Assembly (NCBI GenBank): GCA_003952965.2
Contig: CM025852.1
Location: 25,771,457-25,835,456 of the forward strand
Origin: Morella rubra
Taxonomy: Eukaryota; Streptophyta; Magnoliopsida; Fagales; Myricaceae
Reading direction: 5' to 3'
DNA length: 64,000 nucleotides
The number at the start of each line of letters is the position of its first letter. Within the stretch, counting starts at the first letter, position 1. A program made the translations under genes and the position numbers. Shown in pieces: positions 1-11,940 of this stretch. Below the pieces are notes generated by a model. That model made no database searches and had not been told where the DNA came from. It was given only the letters and a program-made list of their open reading frames with translations.

Positions 1-511
1 ACAAGCAATACGCCACATTTAACCACTCATATTCTTTAAACCATGACTCTAAAAAAGCCCTCATTTGTTTTCCATATTGCTTCTTGGGAAAATCATGCCA
101 AGCGATTGATAAGGAAATTTTATCAAATACTCCCTACGAACTTAATCCCTAATCCCAATATCATATTCTTCAATAGTTTACTTAACCCTGGTCAACAACA
201 ATATCATCCGGACTAAATAAAACACGAGGCCTTTTCGAACTAGTAGTTGTCTTAGAAGTAAAGTCACATTAGAAGTATTAGACAATCCCGCTGTTTTTTT
301 TTTATCAAAAACTTATCATTATTTAAACAAAACAAAACAAAATTCATCAATATAATTTCACAAGTCACAACCTTAAGGTCCTAATCACAATTTTACAACC
401 TAATCCTAATATTCACAATTTTTATATAATTTCAAAACTACATATTAATAGCATATTAGCTATTGTCTTGATCAATTACAAATTACGTTTTGCAGGATAC
501 ATAAAAAAAAA
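1..511. other. Intergenic, no gene seen
   Basis: AT-rich sequence with short homopolymer runs. I see no open frame with family resemblance and no RNA gene. Confidence 0.5.
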
Positions 512-908
512 GAGTTAAATACATTTTGTCCCCCTTATCTTTGGGGTCATTTACACATTGCACCCCAATGTATTAATTTTGACACATTGAACTCCTTAAC
601 TTACATATTTTTTTACTTTGGACCCTTGCACCCAAATTGCCCGTTAATTTAGACGGATTCCGTCAAAATGTGGGGTGCAATGTGTACATACTCCAAAGAT
701 AAGGGGGGCAATGTGTACATGCACCAAAAGATAAGGGGGACAATGTATAAAAATTTTGACGGAATCCGTTTAAATTAACGGGCAATTTGGGTGCGGGATC
801 CAAAGTGAAAAAATGTGTAAGTTAAAGGGTCCAATGTGTTAAAATTAATACATCAAGGTGTAATGTGTAAATGATCCCAAAAATAAGGAGAGTAAAGTAT
901 ATTTAACC
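512..908. mobile_element. Long-TIR foldback MITE (about 0.4 kb)
   Basis: The left arm (about 512-668) and right arm (about 757-908) are inverted copies of each other over some 150 bp, each starting with GTTAAATA and rich in repeated phrases such as CAATGTGTA. The middle also repeats the arm phrase (AAAGATAAGGGGG). Both ends sit next to A-runs of about nine bases, which could be a 9-bp target duplication as in Mutator-like MITEs, but homopolymers make this weak. No coding capacity. The arms are seen directly; the superfamily is inferred. Confidence 0.7.
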
Positions 909-952
909 AAAAAAAAAAAATCAATGTCTTGCATTGGTCCCTCCCTCCGCCA

Positions 953-975
953 CTACAAGAAAACATAGGAAGGAC
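953..975 (+). mobile_element. Solo CACTA-like terminus
   Basis: The sequence CACTACAAGAAAA at 954 matches the usual end of plant CACTA (En/Spm) elements. I found no partner end nearby, so this is at most a relic. Confidence 0.3.
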
Positions 976-1354
976 CTAACAAATCGTGTTTGTACTAGCC
1001 CTGTTTTGGTTTAAAATATAAATGTTGCCGAACAAAGAAAAAAGCACCCTCCTCTTAAGTCTTATAACTAAAGCTGGAAAGGGTTATCTATGAAAGGCGT
1101 ATACCCAAAAAAAAAAAAACTGAAAACTACAAAAGAAAAAAGAAAAATTGTAATAACAAATGAATGTCTTTGGATAATCACATCGCTAATCTCATCCTCT
1201 GTTTCTTGGGTAATCACAAGGAAAAGTCAAGGACAACTAGACAGCACTCTTCAATACCCGATCTCTTTGGCTTGTAGGCAAACATAGAGATTAGCTAACA
1301 TCATCGACGGCGCCCGATCGAACTAAGGAGACAAGGAGCTATAGAAGCCGTTGA

Positions 1355-1696
1355 TTAAGCCACGGACATGTTAGAGAGCCGACTCGGCGTTGGCCGGAAA
1401 TTCCAGCACCGGAAGACTGACCTCCGTGTTGGTGGTGTCAATGCTCTCCTCAAGACCTCCTTGCTTGCACAAGGCCTGCTCAGAGTCTTCTGAGGCACTG
1501 CATAACCGTGGCGGATACATCTGACCGACCCAGGATGACTAGAACACGTACAAGATGGTCGAGGCTTTGGAGAAGCCAGGGCGTAATTGTTCCTGCGTCC
1601 ACGATTTCCCTGCGCGCCCGCGGCCTCTCTAGCAAGTGATGACCTCGCAGGAACCTGCAGCCTTTGTGAAGCTTGTCTTTGATGAATCCTCTGCAT
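1355..1696 (-). CDS. Small serine-rich-like plant protein (C-x-C, HPGS-RC family)
   Basis: Single-exon ORF of 113 aa. Residues 49-60 read CTCSSHPGSVRC and the C-terminus reads RPTPSRLSNMSVA. Both match a plant-only family of short basic proteins often annotated 'serine-rich protein-like', which share a C-x-C-S-P/S-x-x-HPGSFRC block, a middle VRRAL segment (here VLRRAL at 81-86) and a PSRLSxMS tail. The local GC content is clearly higher than in the flanks, as expected for coding sequence. The start at 1696 is the first Met before the basic N-terminus. No signal peptide or membrane segment. Molecular function of the family is unknown to me. A 76-aa ORF on the same strand in another frame (1480-1710) is a shadow. 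Confidence 0.75.
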   Translation of the reverse strand: MQRIHQRQASQRLQVPARSSLAREAAGAQGNRGRRNNYALASPKPRPSCTCSSHPGSVRCIRHGYAVPQKTLSRPCASKEVLRRALTPPTRRSVFRCWNFRPTPSRLSNMSVA

Positions 1697-4600
1697 TTTT
1701 TCTTGAACACAGAAGTGGTTTCAATTTGACCTTGATTTGAGATGAAATGGTCACTGCTGGGAATGCTAATTTGAGAGCTTTGCTCAGAAAAAAAGAAGTG
1801 ATCGAGGGTTTGGTGGTGTCACGTTTTATAGGCGTTTGAAGGCGTCAATGATAGATGAAACTGAAACTTCAGTGGAAGAGGCTATGAAACTTCAGTGGAA
1901 GACTCTTTCTTAGTTCAGAGACTTCACAGAAATCAGGCTTGGAGTGCTTGACGAGTTCAAGACTTTTGAAAAGGAAGACACTACGTGAGTCCCGGTCTGA
2001 GAATAGAAACCGCAATTCCTGACCGGGTCATCCCACGCACATATCGTACAATAAGAGATCAAGCCCACTCGACCCGAACCCGATGTGCCGGCCACGGAAA
2101 CGCCAAAAACTGAAAGGCGAAAGCACTCATGTTATTTTACGGAATATTTAGAAATTACATCGATTCTAACGACATGTCGTTCTCAAAATCCACAGAAGTG
2201 TAGATGTTTAGAAATTAATAACATGTCGTAACCTAAAAAAAATTAATAACATGTGTAAATAATGAATACCAATATGGGGTAGATTCTTTAAATGGGTAAA
2301 ACCGTAAAAGATTGGTATCTTATATTTAAGTACTGTGTTGAAGTCTAAATAAACAGTGAGAATTCGAGACTGTTTTATATCTTAATTAGTTAGAAAATTA
2401 AAACCTTATCTAATTAAGGGAGTGTTCGGTATCCAAAATTTCCACCCCAATAAAATAACTCCCAAAAATTCTCTCTTTTCTCATCAAATCATCACTTTTC
2501 ACTTCAAATAAATATAAAAAATTAATTTCAATCATCTCTCTCTTCACTTTTTTACCAACCCTAATACCCTAAAATTTTCACAGCCGAACACCACCTAAAT
2601 ACACTGTATATTGGCAGCTTGTTCATTAATTAAAAACAACAACAAAAATTGACACGTGGATGCCATAGAGAACATGACGTTATTAGGACACCTTTGCAAA
2701 CCTTAAAATTTTGAAATATTTAGGGAATTTTGTGAAAATTGAGCACATTAAAATTTTATTGGGTTTGTGAGAGAATAGTGAAAAAAGTGAAATGTTATGG
2801 AAGTTTATGAAAAAATAAAGAAAAAGATGATTTGAGTAAATTTTTTATACTTATATAAAGATATGATTTGATGGGAAGATATAGAGATTTTTGAAATTCA
2901 TAATTAAAATAAAAAGAGAAATAATATTGTTGTGAGCCTCTTAATTGGTGTAAAAATAGAAAAAGTAAAAAAAAAATTGTGACAAAATTCATCTAAAAAT
3001 TCTTAAAAGTTTCAAAATTTGTAGCTTTGCAAATTTGCCCTAAATACATGGAATTTAAAATTAATAGGAAGCTGAGGCAGTGGCAAGCGCATTAGGCAAA
3101 GAGTTAGGATTGGCCAAAACAGAAAAAAATTAAAGAAAATTTAGATTTACTGAAAAAGGAAATAAGTTACCTTCATATTAGACTGAGGGTTATCCATTTT
3201 GAAGCCTTAATCAAAGGCAAGGAAGTTGTTTCCCTGGCTACCAAGGTTGCTAGGGAAACCTGATGATGAAATTTGGGGAAACTGGCTTCCATTTACAGTA
3301 CTGTATTCTGGGCGTTTAAACGAAAGGTTGGCATCAAGCCAAACCAAAAATATTCGTCGGCATCCGAGATGCCAAGCATCAAAAAAGCTGTAGTATCGCT
3401 GTACCTGGGAATGCTTCAATATAGTCGGTGGGATGCAGTTTCAATATCAATATAATTACAAAAACACAACTAAGTGGACAAATAAAGCTATCACTTCCTA
3501 GTTCCTATGGGTCTAAACTTCTGGGATAGATTACGATTTCGCGTGATATCAGAGCGATGTTCCTACGTTGCTCTGCCTCGTGTTTCAAATATCAAATTCT
3601 TTTCCTTGCAGGTGGGTCCATGCATGTGAGGGATGGCTTGTTTGATTTGATTGATTGGATTAATCATGATCACAGTACTATTCCGAAGCACCCGTGCAGC
3701 TAGCTGTAAGTGACGGAAGCACTCCACTGCTCATTTTTTATTAATTTTGTACGATAAAGGAGCGCTATTATTGCTTAATCTTCGAAAAGCAGCTGTATAC
3801 CTATGATGTCAATCATGCAATGGAATTACCATGGATTTCAAGCATCTTGTGTCAGTAAACACTTTAATCTTTTACTCAACAGGATTGCTTAATCTGCCGA
3901 GGGGAAGTCGTGAAATCGGGGTCAATCAGTCCCAAAGTATAGCACGCATATTGTAGTGCTTGAAGAATATTGCTAGCTAGTTTCCGATTCGTTATAGTTC
4001 ATCAAGGAAAATCCCATTGTTTTGGGTGACTTCGCTAGGGAGAGTGGAACCTCTTGATCAGACCTTCTACCATCGATGGTGGCTGTCATTTATCTGCGTA
4101 TGAAGTACTCGTTCAAGAAAAAAAGCCCTCATTCGTCTTAGAATTTTAATAATCAAATAGTACCCCCTCTCCCCAGTCTCTGATCTCTCTCCATCACACG
4201 TACCCACAATTGATCGTTCAAGTTCTGAATTATTTCCTACTGATTTTAGTTATCCATGGCCATGTGGGCATGAGAGAGGGATTAATTTGATTATGATCAT
4301 TTGAAGGTTAAGTTGTCGTATAAGCAACTTCTAATTAATTTCTTAATCTGCCTTGTTCTAATTGGTTTGAGCACAAGTATTTACGTATTCCTACCCGTCA
4401 CATTTTTATACGTATCTAAGTAGATAAGCATGAAACAGATACCTTTAAATGTATGAAGCAGATTTGTTGAGCTTTCATTACTTTGAAAAAGAATCATCCT
4501 AAAAGTAGGGTGAGATAATAGTGCATTTCATCATCTCAACATCTATACCACAATTAAGCACTTATGATGAGAAAGTTTATAAAGTTGTTTGTACTTTTCC

Positions 4601-6427
4601 CGAGGAAAGGAAAGTAATTAAAGGCCATTTAGATCGAGTGGTTTTAAAGATAATGATTCCTTTAGACAATATAGAGCGAATGGTCCCAGAAAGTCAGCAA
4701 GAAATGAAAGCTATTTGTGAGGTAGCCCCTTGAAGTTCATGCAATGTATTAGCTATGTCTTATCAGTCGGATGAAAGAAAATGACAACCATACTATATTA
4801 TCTTACAAGGTTTTGGCTATCAAATCAAGGAAATTGGCGGATTAATATCGAGGTTAATTAGTGTGAGGACAAGTAAAAGCAAGCTTGCCAAGTCCACTCG
4901 ATCATCTCGTAGCACATGAGTGCTGCTTTCTCATTCTTCTTCCTGGCCACCGAGTGACCTACCATAGAGAAGCCGAGGGCGAAAAAAAAAATTCCTGAGA
5001 AAGATTACTGGGGTACCTTTCAAAAGAGAGATATGTATCCAAACAAGCTCTTTTGCGTTTGGTTAGTGCCTTGAAAAGATAATCGTTTCATATATGTTTC
5101 TCTTAAACTTCAAATTAGTTGCATCGGGCCGAGGCCATGTCTTAATTACTCAGTATTGTAACTTTTAAATAAGTACAAATCCCTTCTGACTTCAAGTTTC
5201 TTTGGAACGGTCTTCGGTCATTTTTGACGAAGTCGTCGTCACCTTCTTGGTCTTCTTCTTCTTACTGTTCACAAAATCAAAGGTACCAAAAGGCTTGTAA
5301 AGTCTTGGAACTCATCACCTGCCGGCCGGTACATTCAGTGTCAGTGTCTTGTGTCCTCTTGTTTTATATGTGCATGTACTTGCTTTTCCGGAAGCGACAG
5401 ATACTGCGTCTAGTCTGTTTTCATACTTTAAGAGGACTGTGGCTGGCATTTGCCGCAGTACCCGTATAGAATGCGATGACAGCAATATGGTGTATCCTAA
5501 GAACATGTAGATCCTTCACGTTAGTTACTTAGCTAGTTTTCTTGAAATTCAAAGCTCTAGTATGGCAGTAGAGATGTTCTTTCAAGCTCCATTATTAGAA
5601 CATATACATATACACTCCTATCGGATATCCAACGAGTTTCCCGTTGTCATTCGGAAAGTCACAGGAAGGGCGTACAGAGTGGTAAAAAGAATCACAATCT
5701 ACTAGAGACGGGTCAGAATATTTTCTTATTACATTCCATATTGTTACTCAAAAGGATAAAGATAATTGAAAGAAATAAGATCTCTTACCTTCTAGGGTTT
5801 ATGCACTGTAAGGAAAGAATTGGTATATCACGTAAAGAAGCCAAAAGCCAAAGCACTCGCATACTGGTTTTAGGTACAAGCATCCAGCAAATCTCGACTA
5901 CCATCATCGTGAGTGATGAAGATGAACAGACATAATGCGTAGACATACCATAATAACATGAGTCTATTCGTAAAATGTTCAGCAAGAAAGTTCTGCAATA
6001 GGGGTATATATAACAGACCAAGCTATAAATGCTACATCGGTTTATTTTTTGTACATGAAAAGCTAGCATCTCTTAGCTAGATTTCTAATTTGCATCTTGT
6101 AAGTAAAACAACCAAGTATATATGTATAGAACAAATATAGAAGATATCCGGCGATACTACGGCGCGCCTCGCCTGAAATTGGCAGCTAACTTTTTTAAAC
6201 TTAGAAGCCTTCGAGAGACCATTTCACAAGTCTCTATGCTAGCCCTGTAGTTGCCTAGCTTGCAAATTCCTAGTATCCAACCCAACACATCGATCGGAAC
6301 TTCGACGAGTATACAAGATGGGCTGCTGGAAATCTACTTGAAAGCCGTGCTTATCTTTAGTTGCTTCAGAGTTCTACTTTGGCACAAATACATAGCAGTG
6401 GCATCATACCCGTTGCGCAGAAATTAA
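1697..6427. other. Intergenic, about 4.7 kb
   Basis: Holds the upstream region of the small serine-rich-like gene, a Tourist-like MITE (2418-2595), low-complexity AT sequence and, at its right end, the 3' flank of the NOR-like NAC gene. The short open frames at 3.2-3.5, 4.5-4.7 and 5.2-6.1 kb show no family resemblance and no coding bias. Confidence 0.5.
2418..2595. mobile_element. Tourist-like MITE with TAA target duplication, copy 1
   Basis: Terminal inverted repeats are GGGAGTGTTCGG on the left and CCGAACACCACC on the right. Both ends are flanked by TAA (2415-2417 and 2596-2598), the 3-bp duplication of PIF/Harbinger (Tourist) elements. The interior is AT-rich with no ORF. It shares interior phrases (AATAAATATAAAAAATTAAT, CTAAAATTTTCA) with the copy at 11747-11940. 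Confidence 0.75.
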
Positions 6428-7814
6428 TTAAGCATACCAGTTCAATCCTTGTAGCTGAGAGGGTGCCCGAAAAAGGCTGTCTCCGATAGACCCCAGCATT
6501 ACCTGTGGGTGAAATGAAGGGGTCTGTGGGAGGTGGCTAAGCAGAGTGGAAATGGAAGTTGAAGCATTGCCATCCGTCCTTGCTACGCTTTCATCACTAT
6601 CATCAAAGTGCAATCTCTTGCTCGATGAAGAGCCGGCTGCGTCCTGATCTTTATTCCAGTACAGCGAAGGAAGTGTCCGTTTCAGAGGGAGGTCGTTTGA
6701 GGTTGCCAAGACCGGATCCAAATACAGCTCAGGCTTAGAGCTTGAAGAAGCTAACTGGGACATAGTGCTGGCGGAGTTGATCCCATCACTGCTTACTATC
6801 TCTCCAAACAAATTCTGGTAATTGTCGAGTAAAGGGCCGTAGCTTGTGGTCGTCTTTTGAAGTTGCAGTTTCACGTGTTGTTGGCCCACGGCTACAGAGG
6901 GTGGTATTGTTCCAATCACGTCATCCATCGATTCTTCCCTTTCGTGATCCATCGCTCTAGGCGTGTTGTTCTTTTTGTAGATTCGACATAGCACCCAATC
7001 ATCAAGCTAAAAAAAAACAATCAAATTAGCCATCACCAATCCAAATTGGTTTTTGAAATATCGCAGTGACTTAAGGCAGAGAAATCGAGATTACTATTGG
7101 AAAATTACGTACCCTCAAAGACTTTTTCTTGTTGCCGAAGTCACATATTCCAGGAGGCTTGTTACTGGCCTTGTTATCAGCCATCCGGTACTCATGCATG
7201 ATCCAATTGGTCTTGATACCCTTAGGGGGCTTCCCTCCATAGAACACAAGGGCCTTCTTTACACCGACCTTCTGGTTACTCCCTGAACTTAGCACAGGCT
7301 TATCAGTTCCTGTGGCTTTCCAATACCCTGAAGTTGCGGCCCGATTCGGTCTAGCCCCATTCGGGTACTTCCGGTCCCTGGGACTGAAAAAGTACCACTC
7401 TTGCTCGCCAAACGAAGCCTTAGCTGAAAGAACATATAAGCCTCAAATTAAATCCTACTTCAAACCTCGAAAATAGAGAAGACATATCATTGTGCGCAAA
7501 TTTCTTATTCTTTCTTCTATTCTCGCTTTTTCAGTTTCTTATTCTTTCTTATATTCTCGCTTTTTCAGTTTCTTATTCTTTCTTCTATTCTCGCTTTTTC
7601 AGTTGGTGAAATCAATTATATCTACTGTACCTGGGAGTTCCCACGGATCAAATTTGTAAAGATCGACCTCGGCGATTATCGCGACCGGAAGGGGAGCCGA
7701 GCTGGTCTTTTTCTTGAGGTAGTGAACCACTAGTTCTTCATCTGTGGGGTGGAACCGGAACCCTGGTGGGAGGTTCGGATGTTGCGAGCCAGTGGATAAG
7801 TCAGTGCTCTCCAT
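6428..7814 (-). CDS. NAC transcription factor, NOR/NARS/NAM clade
   Basis: Three-exon gene encoding 357 aa: exon 1 7814-7631, exon 2 7423-7113, exon 3 7006-6428. All junctions are GT/AG. The NAC DNA-binding and dimerisation domain spans about residues 14-175 and shows [80 protein letters not shown] and [11 protein letters not shown] in order. The C-terminus ends LQGLNWYA, the signature tail of the Arabidopsis NAM/NARS (ANAC018/025/056) and tomato NOR group. The start MESTD at 7814 is chosen because homologues begin this way. By family it is a nuclear activator acting in ripening, senescence or seed coat and embryo development. Both intron positions are those conserved in NAC genes. Clade assignment is confident; which exact orthologue is less so. 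Confidence 0.95.
7501..7602. repeat. Three-copy 34-bp tandem repeat in intron 1 of the NOR-like NAC
   Basis: Units at 7501-7534, 7535-7568 and 7569-7602. Units 1 and 3 are identical and unit 2 differs by one base. On the plus strand each ends CGCTTTTTCAG; on the transcribed minus strand each begins CTGAAAAAGCG. It lies close to the exon 1 donor (7630), so it lengthens the intron rather than altering the splice sites. Confidence 0.9.
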
Positions 7815-8185
7815 GACTGACACAAACCCTGATAGTGCTGTATTTCAAAGCCTTTCCGGTTTGAGCTCCAAAGGTTTGCCAGAGAAAGAACATTTACGGA
7901 GCTCCAATGGTTCACAAAGTATCGCATATGAGTTGCAACACCAGCTTTTAAATGGGCGCAGAGAATTGGCCTATAAACTGTGGGTGGGCATCGAGAATCT
8001 GGTTTGCTAAGAAAACAAACGATTGAGTGCCACGTTATGGTATTCAAGGGTAGATTAGACATTTCAGTTTATTCCGCATCGGAAGAAAAAGGAAATTGGG
8101 TGGTTGGCAAATGAATGCGAGTGATACGGAGGTGATGGCTACTTGTTGATGACGAGAACTCAAGTTTGGACCGTTCAGGGAGCGA

Positions 8186-8223
8186 CACGTGCGAGGCCCA
8201 GACATGGGAGGGTTCGACACGTG
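8186..8223. promoter_or_regulatory. Paired G-boxes upstream of the NOR-like NAC
   Basis: Two CACGTG palindromes, 8186-8191 and 8218-8223, each preceded by GA (GACACGTG) and lying 370-410 bp upstream of the start codon. G-box/ABRE-type elements bind bZIP (ABF) and bHLH factors. Their paired arrangement in a near-repeat supports a regulatory role, but this is inference from sequence alone. Confidence 0.5.
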
Positions 8224-11200
8224 GGTGAGGGTTGTCCTGGGGGCCACAATCCACAAAAGACAACCAAAAGAGATAATGGACAAATAAGTGTGGGGTGCGA
8301 GCAAGCTTTACGCTTCAGATGTCATGCGTTTGTTGTGCAAATACCACCACATAATCCAGGAATCCATTTTCGAAACTCCATTAGAGTATTAGAGAGAGAG
8401 GTCATGGCATTTAACTTGGTCAGCTTCTGTCTTATGATGCTTAATGTTCACTGGTTTTGCTTTCTGCTGGTGTGACCTATAACATTATCTCTTGAGATTC
8501 ATCCCTTTTTCCCCTAATGACTCAGCCTCTGGCTTTGCGGTTAATTAGATGTTTGTTTTTTTCTAGTTCGATCCTTGGACTCAAGTCTTTCTCAGACAAG
8601 TACCTTTCTCATGGGACTAACATCAGATTTTGATTCAATTTCACTGAAGGGAAGTAATCCTACATGGAGTACAGATTCCTTCTGTCAGGTCATTTAGTTA
8701 ATTATATTGTAATCTTCTTAATAAAAAAATTAGGATGTTTTTGCTATAGGCAATTGGATTAGATCACAGCTGCTGAACAAAGAATATTGGGCGGGCATAC
8801 ATCGATTATCCTTTTGTTCTAAGTACTTCTGATGGGTACTTAAGAAAAAGATATGCTGTTGTTTATAATATCAAAGAAAAAAGATGGTGGATAAAGGTGC
8901 TATCAAATCCGAGGCTAAAAATTGTTGGCTATCAAGTAGAGGTTAGAGCTTATCCAGCATGGCCTCTCTGTCAGCTTGTTTCCATACCACTTAATTTCAT
9001 TTCAGAAGAGGCACAAACGATCATCTCTAGCAGACCAGATGGATCTTAATAGGGTGCTGTGCAGCTGAAAGGGCTAGCTCCGAGTGCATGCCTTTGACCA
9101 ACAAACTAGTGATGGGTACAGATAAAGAATCGCTAATAACTACTGGCTCCTTTATGTTCTTTGTAGCTAGCTGCAGGGGCCCCAGAACTGTTGGGCGTGG
9201 CCAAAATTTCCATCCGCTTAGGCTTAGCTATGCTCTCATGTGGGTCCAAAATGTTCTTCCATTATCGACCATAGGGTCCCAACAATTGTCTCTTCTTGAA
9301 GTCCATTTATCTGCAGGCGCAGCCTCCCTAATCAACATCATTCAATCGCATCTCTTTCTTTCTTCTAATTTGTTCTTCTTCTTTTTTTGGGGTAAAGTTT
9401 CATCCAATCAAAACTTACCTGTTAATTCCTAATATCTAGACAAACACTATGGCAGACAGAGTCTGACAATGGAATCTTAAAGGGTTTGGGTATAAGCATA
9501 ACAGCAATGTATATATTCATATCCCACCCACCAAGTTTCTATTTTGTCTAAAACGCATGCAATTCATCACCAACGACCGGATTAAACATTGATGTGGAAT
9601 AACTGAATCAGACGAGGGCCCTTCGGGTACACAAAATTTATACTAGGCCATTCTTTTTCTGTTCTCTTTTCTTCGATCTTCACGTTATTGTCTTTTTTAT
9701 TTATATTTGTCTATATATATATTCAATTAAGTTGTATCAGGATAAAATTAACATCGCAATTTGCAAAATTCAAGTTCATTAAATTGGGTCCTAAATAGTT
9801 TTTAGCTTGACCTCATGACGTATACTCCGACAGTTAAATCTCGGGTCTAGCTCAAACTGATGATCACCTCCGGAATATATAAATAAAGTTGGATTTGACT
9901 CGATTTGGCTTGGTGCAATTGGTCAAAGGGGATTTAAGAAAAGTCAACGTTTTCCTATATGAACATATGAACATTGGAAGAATGGGGGGGGGGGAGGGGA
10001 ACAAAGAAAAAAAATACTTCTATTCAGTGTCTTTAGCCATAAAAGATCCTATAAACATCGGTAATTTAGAGGTATAATCATGTAATAGTAATTTAGAGAC
10101 CACATTGCAAATTGGATGACAGACGTTTAATTTAGGAATACGAAGTGCACTTATTTCTTAATGAAAAAATAGATGGGATAAAAAAACAAAAAAAAATATT
10201 TGACTTTAGCCATAAGAGACCAGCTAGTACGCTTGGAAACGGCCTCCATATATTTACGAATCAATACTTCTGATTTTTTTTTATTTGAATGTGACTGATT
10301 TTTCAGGTGTTCGAGAAAACAAAACTATATGTTAATTATCAGATGCATTTGCGAGAAGGAGAACTCAATTATACAAAAAAGAGGTAGGGTACATACGTAC
10401 TGCAAATTTATGAAAGGTCCTACCAAATATATATTTCTTATAGAGCAAATAAATCCTTTTTTTTTTCTATCAGAAATTTAGTCCAAAAGGCTTATAGACA
10501 ACAATAAAACTTTCGTTATCTTCGGAGTTCATGATATCCCGACCATAATATTTTGATGTTTGCCAAGTGAACATTCATATGGTTCTGATGATCTCCTCTT
10601 TACTTTCTGTGCTCCAGTCCCTCAATGCTATTGTGAATGTGTGTGTGCGTATATATATATCTGCCCCTATTCAAGTCACATCTACGCTCAGATGTTTCTG
10701 GCGTAATCCTTTCGCTTTTCTAGCTCCGTTTCCAGTCTATGAGAAAAACCCAAGCATTCCGCTATAAGAACGTCCTATTCTAATGCCTCCTCTTTATAAC
10801 AAATTGGGCAAAGTCACAATTAATGCATGATCCCTACAAACATGTGATCGGGGCATGTATATTATTCGTCCGTCACACGCAATCACAAGTTCGGTACTCT
10901 ATACCAAGTTTTCAAAACAACCCAAAAGCGTAATTCGTCTAGGGCGAGGTCTGCAAATTTCAACCCACCTCTGAAATCCTTGGCTCTTAAGTCTTAAGGT
11001 TCCCCCATGTTCCCGCTGGCTTTTCATTTACTGTCAAAATCGCAAAAACTAAGTTGAGGGCCTGCATGAAGCTTGCGTTTCCAAGATGACAACATAAAAA
11101 AGCACACGCACGTACATAAGGTTTCCTCCTAAACGCAACCATATTTCTTAATCTGCACCATATTTTGCTCGCCTAAATGACTTTTAAGTTGTAACCCATA

Positions 11201-11746
11201 AAAAATACAATCCGAATTTTGATATGTTACCCATGAAGCAATTCTTCTGCGGCGGTCATGAGTTACTTGAATATATAATTAATTGAGATAATTGGGATCT
11301 TGTCTTTATCGGCTGCTTGCCACAAGCAAATATATGGAAGCTAGGAAAGTCCTTGTTATTGCATTAAAAAGCGATCCAAAGGTCAAAGATGTGGTTGATG
11401 TCTTCAATACCAAAACTATCTACGAGAATTCCCAATGGTGTTCTCATCATAATTAGAGCTAAAAGTATGGAGGCTTTCTTGTGCACGTTGTTTCTGAGGT
11501 TTAAAGCCGCAATCTGAGGCCTACACGCCATGGAGTACTTTCTTAGCTAGATTTATCAGATGGTACGTGGTATGAACATGCCATTTAGCATCTATAAGAT
11601 TGTACAGGCCCCAGCTGGCTCGTAGGGTAGGGTAGGGTCATGTTTAATGAGGTGATTTTGTTTTTGTTATATTTGCTCATATATTTGCTGTGTTTCTGTA
11701 AAACAAATTAGTTTGTCATGAAGTTTGTCTTTGGTCGGCAAATTAA

Positions 11747-11940
11747 GGTGGTGTTTACTGTTTAAAATTTTCACCATCTAACATTTCTACTCCAATAAAA
11801 TAATTTTTCAAAATTTTCTTTCTTTCCATCAAATTATTATTTTTCACTCTAAATAAATATAAAAAATTAATTATAATTATTTCTTTTTTCACTTTTTTAC
11901 TGATTCTAATATCTCAAAATTTTCATAGTGTAATACCACC
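11747..11940. mobile_element. Tourist-like MITE with TAA target duplication, copy 2
   Basis: Ends GGTGGTGTTTAC and AATACCACC, flanked on both sides by TAA (11744-11746 and 11941-11943). The interior is colinear with the copy at 2418-2595. A PIF/Harbinger-type MITE on the evidence of its 3-bp TAA duplication. Confidence 0.75.

Noticed and set aside
1480..1710. 76-aa minus-strand ORF overlapping the serine-rich-like gene
   Set aside because: It is another frame of the same strand; the 113-aa frame carries the recognised family motifs.
9986..9999. G-run as a functional G-quadruplex
   Set aside because: A single homopolymer run with no supporting context.
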